NCBI GenBank assembly: GCA_029379385.1
Contig: CM055608.1
Coordinates: 22,504,350 to 22,568,349, forward strand
From: Quillaja saponaria
Lineage: Eukaryota > Streptophyta > Magnoliopsida > Fabales > Quillajaceae
DNA: 64,000 nt
Reading direction: 5' to 3'
In this document: one piece after another, positions 56,201-64,000 of the stretch
Layout of the letters: each line of letters starts with the position of its first letter
Position numbering within the stretch: the first letter of the stretch is position 1
Position numbers and translations under genes: made by a program
Notes under the pieces: model-generated
Told to the model about the DNA's origin: nothing
Databases searched by the model: none
The model's input: only the letters and a program-made list of their open reading frames with translations

Positions 56201-57480
56201 GCCGAAATTTTTAGTTAAAGTGTTATGTATTTTGATATGCATATAGTTTTGTTTGATAAAGCTTTCCTTTTAAATTATAGTTGGTCAAATGTCATATATA
56301 TTTCTTTGATTTGAATCCCAAGTTACAGAGGTTTGGTTACTCATTCCTCCAACCAGTCATGCCTTCGTATGGGGTGTGACATCACTAAAAAAGATATGAG
56401 ATGACAAAAGAAAGGTAATGGGAAAAACCAAATGTGATCATACATCCATCCAATAGGGAGGCATGGAAACACTTTAACGAAGTCCATCCATCATGGTCAT
56501 AAGAAATAAGAAATAAGAAATGTTAGACTTGGGCTCCCAACAGATGGATTCACTCCATTTGTAATTTAGGATCTCAATATTCATGCTGCCCAATGTTTGT
56601 CACTCCTTATAACCTTCCATCAGACATATGCATGAAGCAGGACAATATTTTCTTCACTTTGCTAATTTCTAGTTTGGTCCATCCTGACAAAAATTTTAAT
56701 GTCTATCTCAGACCTTTAATAAATAATTTGGAAAAACTTTGTTGAGATGGCGTCTTGACTTTTGATATGTCTTTAAAGCAAAACTTTATTATGCAAGCTG
56801 CTCTTCTATGGACAATTCATGATTTTTCTACTTATGGTATGACTTCTAGGTGGAGCACTCATGCTAGACTATCATGTCCCATATATATGGAACCTATAAA
56901 ATTCTTCACACTAAAGCATGGTAGGAAACAATGTCGGTTTGATTTGCCATGATCAATTTTTGATTAAGAATCATCTGTTTCAAAAGAAAAGAAATAGTTT
57001 TAGAAAAAATACCATTTAGAAAAACTCACTGTCACCCAGATTGTCCAATGATGAGGTATTTTTCAGGGTTAAAACATTTGATGTTTCAAAATACGGAAAG
57101 GATCATATTGGATGAAGATGAGTATATTAAAGGAGTTGTCATATCGGTTTACTAACGTATTTCACCATAACTTGGACATCATGCATATTGAGAAAAATAT
57201 ATTTGACAATATTTTCAATAGTGTCATGAACTTTAAAAGTAAAAATTAGGATAATCCAGAAGCTTGTCAAGATTTGAATAAGCTATGCCATTGACCAGAA
57301 TTGGAGTTGCATGAGGTTAGTGAAAAATTCTTTAAGCCTCACTATAAACAAAGATAATAAGAGATTAGTTTATGAATGGATCAAATATGATGTCAAGTTC
57401 CTTGATAGTTATGCTTATAACTTGTCTCGTTGGATCAAAGTTTATGCTTCTAACTTGTTGAGGACTTAATTTTCGAGGCT
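53215..57480 (+). pseudogene. TNP2-type CACTA transposase, decayed and interrupted
   Basis: Broken frames give the TNP2 order. N-terminal: Val-Asp-Arg-Ser then Asp-Glu-Phe-Lys-Glu-Gly-Val (53230-53310). Then Asn-Pro-Asn-Pro-Lys-Asp-Ala-Arg-Phe-Tyr and a Leu-Pro-x-Ser-Phe-Tyr-Glu-Ser-Arg-Lys-Leu-Val segment (53600-53850). After the nested LTR (54010-56381): Gly-Arg-His-Gly-Asn with Asn-Val-Arg-Leu-Gly-Leu-x-Thr-Asp-Gly-Phe-Thr-Pro-Phe (56450-56570). Then Ala-Ala-Leu-Leu-Trp-Thr-Ile-His-Asp-Phe-Ser-Thr-Tyr-Gly-Met (56790-56850) and Asn-Leu-Asp-Ile-Met-His-Ile-Glu-Lys-Asn (57170-57210). The family cuts and pastes CACTA elements by binding and cleaving their ends. Many stops and frameshifts show it is inactive. 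Confidence 0.88.
54010..56381. mobile_element. Solo LTR B (Ty3/gypsy-like), inserted in TNP2
   Basis: It begins TGTCATAACCC and ends GGGGTGTGACA, and is flanked by perfect TCACT duplications (54005-54009 and 56382-56386). Its reverse complement matches the starts of LTR A and LTR C (TGTCACACCCC, AGGCATGACTGG, GTAACCAAACCTC) and the end of LTR A. It is 2372 bp, contains no retrotransposon coding, and splits the TNP2 remnant, whose homology resumes on either side. A run of TTG repeats lies near 56116-56130. Confidence 0.9.
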
Positions 57481-58740
57481 TACATACTTGACAATATATC
57501 AAATTTTCGTAACGTTTACTTTGCAAGCAATGTGCTTACAAAGATGCGAGAAATAGGTCGAAATGACAATTTCAATATTGATCTAACAAGCTGAACCTCT
57601 ATTTTCTTATCTTGATAAAACTATTAGTTATGTTCGGTCTAAATTGCTAGAAGACTATAAGTATAACAAAGCAGTGATACATGTCTTTCTCAAATATGAA
57701 GAGATTGGACCTTTTGTGGAGTAAATTTCAAAAACTCTTTTTATTCTTGAAATTTTTTACAATCAACTTATCTTGTTGCACATTTGTTTGTAGTCCATAT
57801 AATTCAATAACAAGCCTTGATCAATCCAATATCACCGATCAAGAACTCGAGAGACTCTGAATATAAACTTTTCGCAATGACTATGCCAACTAGTAAGAAT
57901 TTCTTTGATTATAATTAAACTTTCATTTCATTAATCATTTTTATTCTTACATATCTCATAATTATGTAGGTATTGAGTGATATAAGTGTCGATATAGTTA
58001 TGGCCAACTCAATTGTGGCTATTTTTACGGTGGATACATCATAAATAGTTATAGGTTTTATACAGAATATCATGTTAAAAAAAAAAAAACAATAAATAGT
58101 GGTGCCTGTGTGAAGGGAAACAGTTATGATACATCTAATTATAATTTTTATAGTATGTTGACCGATGTTATTGAGTTGGAGTTTGGGGTCCTAACAACAA
58201 ACTTGTCTTATTCAAGTGTTGATTGTATGATTTTTTTTGAGAAAGGATTTAAAGTTGACTCCCAACATGGTCTAATTGAGATAAATCACAAGTCCAAAAT
58301 TAACTTAGGCAAGCCCTTTGTGTTAGGTTATCAAGCGACATAAGTATTTTATGCAAAATATCTATCTAAGAAAAGATAAAGACTTGATTGGTGAGTAATA
58401 TGTAAAGAGAAACCAAATTTTTTTGTTAATTTACCAATGACTAAAGATAACACTAAAGATGTAGTGCCCATGCATTCAAAAATTTGCAAGTTCAAGAAAC
58501 TAAATTTCCAACTTTAGCTATCCTTGAAGATAATGACAATATATCTAAATCACTTCGTGATGGAAAATGTGAAGAAAAAAGTTAATCTAAATGATCTTCT
58601 TCAATAAAAGGGAAAAAAATGTGCAAGGGTAATTGTTAATAATAATTTTATTAATGATGATGAAATCGTTTCACTTCAAGAATGAGACGATGATGAAGAG
58701 GAAGAGTTCATTGATGAAAATGATGAGAATTATTAGTTCT
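57481..58740 (+). pseudogene. TNP2 C-terminal (DUF4218/DUF4216-like) remnant
   Basis: A segment at 57600-57780 loosely resembles the region following the TNP2 core. At 58100-58343 an open stretch encodes Tyr-Ser-Met-Leu-Thr-Asp-Val-Ile-Glu-Leu-Glu-Phe, then Phe-Lys-Val-Asp, Gly-Leu-Ile-Glu-Ile-Asn-His-Lys and Pro-Phe-Val-Leu-Gly-Tyr-Gln-Ala. This fits the DUF4216 domain found at the C-terminus of TNP2-type proteins. An acidic Asp/Glu-rich tail is encoded near 58680-58735. Stops divide the whole. Confidence 0.7.
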
Positions 58741-58974
58741 TACTTGTAAATATGCAAGTATGTTCATATATAGTTCATATATTATGAAAATGTTAATTAG
58801 TAGTTCTGTTATGCATTTTATAAATAACATAATCATATAACTTGTAGTTTTAGGTATATTACACAATCATTCATAGAGGTACATATTCTTTTAATTTCAT
58901 TTTCATTATAGGATTCTTAAATAGGATTTTATGTATAAGTTATAGTTTAAATGCAAAAGCTTTATAAATTTAGG

Positions 58975-59640
58975 TCCGGGGGTAAAACAGTCAAGTACAA
59001 ATCCATTAGGAATTCTGGGACGTGACAAATAAGATTTGTAAGAATAAAAAAAAATCTATTTTGATCAATGATTGGGATATTAGGCCAAATTTACAATTTT
59101 AAGGCCAAAGATTTGTAAATTTGAGTTGTGGGGTCAAAATAGTCAATTAGACATCTATTTTGATTTTTAGAAGTATTAGCACAACTGTGAAGATGAATAA
59201 AAATTGTAAAAAAAAAAAAAAAAATTATGTTATTTGAATCAATAGTTAGGTTGTTAAGCACAAATTTCTACTTCAGAGCAAAACATTTGAAAAATGGGGT
59301 TTAGTGGGTAAAACGATCAAGTAGACATCCGTTCGGGATTCTAAAAGTATCGATATGACCGTAGGAATAAATAAGATATATTGAAATAAACGAAAATCTA
59401 TTTGAATTAACGGTTATGATATTAGGTCAAACTTACAGTTTTAAGGCAAAGGTTTTGTAACTTTGGTTTCTGAGGGCAAAATGGTTAAGTATAGTCCGTT
59501 TTGGATTCCGAGAGTACCGGCACAACTATGAGGATGAATAAGACTAGTTGGGAGACATTTGGATCAACGGTTATAATTTTATTACCAATTTAGAGTTAAT
59601 TCAAGGTAAAAACTTTGTAAATCTAGTTTTGCTCAAATTA
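58975..59640 (-). repeat. Satellite-related repeat, four units, inverted
   Basis: Phrases near GGGCAAAATGGTTAAGTATAGTCCG recur at about 58981, 59133, 59309 and 59487. The units contain GGATCAACGGTTA-type and AAGGCAAAGGTTTTGTAA-type phrases. These are the reverse complement of the unit that fills 8650-14048 in CACTA 1. The spacing is 152-178 bases. The copies are more diverged from each other than neighbours in the large array. Confidence 0.85.
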
Positions 59641-60376
59641 GAATTTTAACTTATATATATTAAGTTAAGTAAAATTTAGAACTTATTTAATTTCATTATT
59701 TTAGGTTGTACCTCTTACATCCAGATCTTTGCTCTTTAGTCAAAAAAATCACGAGCAAGCTTCTTATGAAGAAAACGTAATATTGAGATGATTTAGCTTT
59801 GTATATGTATTCAAAAGTTTTATTGTAAACATTGTTCTGATAATTTTTGTACAACTTTAAATTTATTTTTATTTATATAAAGCTTTGAATTTAAATATAA
59901 CATATGTTTTTATACATGTATTCAAAGTTATAAAATTAAAAATAAAAAAAAATTACTATTTGCTTTTGTAATTTGATTATCTGTTTTCATGATGTTCAGA
60001 TGCAATTAATAATATTAATAATAAAAAGAAAAGCAAATTGTGTCTGCACATAACAGCTGCAAAATACCACAGACAATTACATCTGGTTTTTTTGTGTCTA
60101 GTTTTTCTATGTTTGTGTGTCAGTGTTTGTGGAGCAAACTTAGATATGTGGACAAAGATTATTGAAGTCTACCTACTGCATTTACTAGGCAGACACAAAA
60201 ATACAGATACTAATATTGTATATGTCTGAGCAGATATAGATAATAGTATCTGAATTTAAGCTTACTATGTCCATTTATCTACTTTTGGGGACAAACGTCC
60301 TAGACTTTCTGTATCTGGGGACATAGACTTTCTATATCTGATTTGACTGACACAAATAAACCTATTTCATGTAATA
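59641..60376. repeat. CACTA 2 right end and subterminal repeats
   Basis: AT-rich to about 60030. Then CAGAC/TCTGC/CAGATA motifs (for example TGTCTGCACATA, CACAGACAATTACATCTGG, GGCAGACACAAAAATACAGATAC) run up to the terminus TTTCATGTAATA. A near-duplicate TCT(G/A)TATCTG with GGGGACA recurs at 60286-60340. Confidence 0.65.
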
Positions 60377-60379
60377 TAT

Positions 60380-61164
60380 GGATCAGAGGACAAGAATCTT
60401 AGCAATAATTAGGATGTTTATTTAATTTTTAGAACTTATTTTTGACATGTTTGACTTAGGACAATTATTTGATTTTTTTGTTTAAATTAAATATGATAAA
60501 CACGTGACTTTGTTGTTTTAATGTATAATTTTTGTTAATTATATTTTGGTTTCTTAAATATTCGGTGTATGTTAAATGTTGAAAACAAGTTGTACATGAA
60601 AAATATGTTTGTATATGGGGAAATAGAATAAAAAAAGCAAAAAAGGATATATTTAGCTAGCGATGATTTTTTTTTATTTATAAAAAAATAATAATAAATA
60701 AACTATTTTAGACAAGAATTTTGAATATTCAAATTCAAGTTCAAATTGTGAAGGAATATTTTATCTTAAATAAATGATAGCATATTTTGTGTTTTTTATG
60801 AAAAAATTGCAAGAGAATAGCGACGAATTAGTTCTATCACAAATGAAATAGAAAAGGATGTAAATCCATCATGAATTTACGACAGACATGATCAGTTTCT
60901 AATCAGCTTATCAACAAATTTAGGAAGGACGAGACTCATCAAAAAATTGCTTTTTCCATAACTTTGCAAGAAAGGACCCTTTTCCAAGTCAATCATATAG
61001 CATTGCCCGTAAGTGGTCCACTGCTTTTTATAAGCTCCGATAGCATCACATACCCTGTATTACTTCCCATTAGGATTTTTGTGACACCCCTAGTATATGA
61101 TATGTTTTGTAGGGGTTGGTCTCACATCTTGTGTATAGTCTGTCATACCCCTTATAAAGGCATG
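60380..61164. other. Spacer right of CACTA 2
   Basis: No gene recognised. About 60810-60900 contains GCGAC-type phrases similar to those at 50090-50290 and may be the right subterminal part of the possible third CACTA. At 61081 and 61141 there are two extra partial copies of the LTR start (GTGACACCCCTAG, TGTCATACCCCTTATAAAGG) just before LTR C. Confidence 0.4.
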
Positions 61165-64000
61165 TGTCACACCCCTCACGGAGGCATGACTGGCCAGAAG
61201 GTTGATAACCAAACCTCCGTAACCGTGAATTCAAAACAAAGTAACAACCATAACTCTTGACCCAACAAAAAAAATAAAAGTAACTTTTATAGAATAAAAG
61301 TCCACTGTAAAAGTTTATTTTTCTGAAACAAATAGCAACTTACTAAAAATTTATATAACATGCCTCAAAACACAACATATGTATTCGTAATTTCACACAA
61401 TGACATGAGGACAAATAATTAGACTACTACATTATACAAAATTAAACATTCTACCATTCTAGTGTGACTGCAACTTTCATCCTTAACTTCAAGTCTGAGA
61501 TCCTGGAAAATACCTTGCCTTACTGTATCAGCAGGTCAACAAACTTGGCAATGCCATATATTAGATTCCTACAAAATATTATCCACGAAAGGGATGAGTC
61601 CTACAGACTCAGTGAGTGAAAAATCGTACCCAAAGGGTACTAGCATCATCAAACACAAACGTATAACATATATATAATAACCTCATGTAACATTGTTTAT
61701 ATCTTAATTAACATTACACGTATACATTATAATCGTCATAAATTCACAATTTACATGAAACACAAGATCACAAATTAATTAGAGCAATAATATCAAACAA
61801 AGAAACCAAAGAGGCCAAGGAGTGACCCAACCCCGCACAACATTATCACCCTCTACTAGGTATTTACGCGCCCGCACAACAAATTAATCTTCGTACACAA
61901 TCCATCCCACCGGGACTGAGTACTTAATTTTTTTTTTTAAATATTTATCAGAATTTTCTTATGATTTTAAATCAAAACATAATAAGTGAACCTGGATTTT
62001 CAATTTTAGAGATAAAGATCATTTTTCATAAAAATCTCACTTTGTTGGCCCTTATCAACCACAACCAATGTTAAATAAAGCAATCAATATTAAACAAGTA
62101 TAATTTAAATAAATTACTGAAATACTCTACTTACTTATTTTTCCTATATCACGTATATTCAAATAAACATATAATTACACGTAATAATCTAGCCCCTAAA
62201 AGCAGCAATTAACCACTTACCCATAACCAATTCTACTCGTCACTCGCACTTGCGTTCACGCGTCTCATTAAGTCCACATTAGAGTCCGTAACTGAAATTC
62301 ATATTTCCAAATAATGCTTAGTTCATAAACGTTATTGTTATAATCTTTTAATTACTAGGCTTATATCTCAACTTGTATTTTACCTCCTAAAAATTCTCAA
62401 ATTCAACCCTTTCAACCATGCCAAAAAGGAAGTAACTAAGTTTCAAAAAAAATTAAGAGAAATTGAGTGGACTCATACACATAGTTTCTTTTAGGCCTTT
62501 CAATAAACACCTTTAAGGGAAACTTATTTGTTTTAGTTCATGAGTATGTGTACAAATATACCTATCTCAATTCAATCAACACAATTTCATCAATTCAATA
62601 TTACTAATAATTTCAACATTAATTTTAAAGTTAATTTAATCATTTAATAACTACTACATGCCTAGATTATAAAGATTTAACAATAACTCACACCAATTTC
62701 TCCATTGTTTATCCTTAAAATCATTCTATATGTTTCTTGTTCTTAAACTTTTATTCACACTTTACAACTCTCCTAATTATGTATATTATATACTAAGACT
62801 TATAAATTTTGAACTTATTGCAAAACATACCACAAAACAGGACTATATGGCTATTCAGTAATGGATAACGTTTGTAAAATTTGGTCACTAATATGTTCAA
62901 ATACAAAGCATAGGGGAATAATAATGAAACAGGGTATCTAAGAGAACATGCTTATCATGGCCACTAGATTTTCTAATTATGCCACCCACTTCAATGTTTT
63001 ATTTTTATATTTCCCAATCAATATGGATCTTCACCCATTATTTGAGTCTCATTTCTTAGAGGAATTTTATATGTTGCTAGACCCTTAAAAGAGGCACCCA
63101 TATAGATTATGTTGCCTTTCAATGGTAGATTGCTCAATTTTGTCCTAACTGCAGCAAAGCATTATATGGATAAAGTTTCAACTTTCAGTTAAAAGAGATA
63201 GTAAAACAAAATGAAAGCATGTGTTGGCGCTAATTGGTGAATGAAACACATAGGTGGAATTACGAAGATATCAAGGGTGTTTCTATGGGTCTTGATGCAC
63301 TACTTCTCCTTATTTAAACATTGGACCCATACGCTGACTCCTACAAAACAATACCAAAGGAAAAAGAGGGAAAAAGAGGGAAAAAGAGGGAAAAAGAGAG
63401 TCGCTACATGCCATTCTCTCTCTTCTTTCCATTCATTACACGCAAACCGAATTTGCTTTGTTTTTTGCTCTTTTCCATGTATTCAAGTTAATAGCCTCAC
63501 GTAGAACATATACCCTTATGTATCATTTCCGCATTTTCACAAACACATAACCATCAATTATCATGAATCCCAGTACGTCATCCTCAAAGCCCAAAAAGAA
63601 GTGGACGACTACAACTATGAAATAAGAACAGGAAACAACATGGGGAGGAAGTTACCTGGGTGTGAGAAGAAGGCCATGGAAAGATATGCAACTGAAATTA
63701 GAGACCCTTCCCACCATACCCATGATTTGTCTTCCCTTTTCATCCATAACTCGATTCGAGCATAGCAATCACACACACCACGTCAAAGTAACTTACAAAT
63801 ACACCAGCAAGTAGGAAAGGAAAGAGGTTCTCTTGGCTGGGGTTAAGAAAGCACCCAAAAAAAAAAATTATCTAGAACCCATCAGAATAGAGGAGAAAAA
63901 TGAGTATGGCGGTGGAATAAAAGTAATCTGGAAGGTTCAGCCCTCAAGAAGAAAAATTGAATTAAAAAAATCAAGGCATAAGACCAAGTTAAATAAAATT
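61165..64000. mobile_element. LTR C (Ty3/gypsy-like), cut by window end
   Basis: It starts TGTCACACCCC and matches LTR A along its whole visible length. Examples are ATCCTGGAAAATACCTTGC versus ATCCTGATATTACCTTGC, the GC-rich CCCGCACAACA patch at about 61835-61900, and the GGAAAGGA...GGTTCTCT region at about 63815-63840. From the alignment with LTR A about 0.5 kb of the LTR lies beyond the window. Whether it is solo or part of a full element cannot be seen. Confidence 0.8.
63355..63399 (+). repeat. 10-bp tandem repeat, four copies
   Basis: GGAAAAAGAG is repeated four times in perfect tandem within LTR C. LTR A lacks it, so it is a recent expansion in this copy. Confidence 0.9.

Larger units (their letters stand above)
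50782..60376 (+). mobile_element. CACTA (En/Spm) element 2
   Basis: The left end is CATTACAATAAA at 50782 and the right end is TTTCATGTAATA at 60376. Both ends fit the CATTACAAGAAA terminus of CACTA 1 with a few mismatches. A 3-bp duplication TAT flanks it (50779-50781 and 60377-60379). Subterminal CAGAC/TCTGC motifs occupy 50800-51200 and 60035-60360. The interior holds a decayed TNP2 transposase on the plus strand (53215-58740), a nested solo LTR, an inverted repeat at 52261-52502 and four satellite units near the right end. It is 9.6 kb, or 7.2 kb without the LTR. It is of the same family as CACTA 1 but in the opposite orientation. Confidence 0.82.

Noticed and set aside
61600..61660. GGGATGAGTCCTACAG as a hammerhead ribozyme core (also near 19235)
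   Set aside because: The GAAA core and closing stems of a hammerhead are not present; it is a conserved LTR phrase in this family.
63241..63504. 87-residue ORF with Lys/Arg/Glu repeat
   Set aside because: It translates the GGAAAAAGAG tandem repeat within LTR C and has no counterpart in LTR A.

Overview
The window looks like nuclear DNA of a eudicot plant. It is very AT-rich, its one clear intact gene is split by short GT-AG introns, and it holds plant-type BAHD acyltransferase and GH3 glucan hydrolase genes. Most of the rest is nested plant transposons: CACTA, Ty3/gypsy, L1-type LINE and PIF/Harbinger. I cannot name the species.

Layout. (1) About 1-3760 and 22.9-32.2 kb are units of a locally duplicated BAHD acyltransferase array on the minus strand. 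They hold one full-length ORF (29842-31191), one frameshifted copy (1861-3210), one C-terminal relic (23006-23488), and repeated flanks that imply further units outside the window. Both full-length copies have Arg where the BAHD catalytic His should be. (2) 6.5-8 kb holds a retroelement-like LTR/primer-site signature and a decayed minus-strand coding remnant. (3) 7954 to about 22188 is a CACTA transposon carrying about 30 copies of a ~168-bp satellite, a decayed plant transposase (Ptta/En/Spm type), a possible captured host-gene fragment, and a nested solo LTR with a perfect target duplication. (4) 23924-24845 is a PIF/Harbinger-like element. (5) 32.25-41.18 kb is an L1-type LINE on the minus strand, split and partly deleted by a truncated Ty3/gypsy element on the plus strand. 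(6) 45394-48528 is an apparently intact nine-coding-exon GH3 beta-glucan exohydrolase/beta-glucosidase gene on the plus strand, with a likely intron in its 5' leader. (7) 49.1-50.0 kb is a LINE ORF1 fragment, cut at what looks like another CACTA terminus. (8) 50782-60376 is a second CACTA element with a TAT target duplication. It carries a decayed TNP2 transposase interrupted by a second solo LTR, a long inverted repeat, and four satellite units of the same family as in (3). (9) 61165 to the end is a third copy of that LTR, running off the window.

How it works together. The likely functional host genes are the GH3 enzyme, which is secreted and acts on cell-wall glucan or glucosides, and possibly the intact BAHD ORF. 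If expressed, the latter is probably catalytically altered. The main biological story is mobile DNA: one CACTA family carries a tandem repeat that is short (four units) in one copy and expanded to satellite size in the other. All functional assignments come from reading translated motifs by eye. No database search was run.
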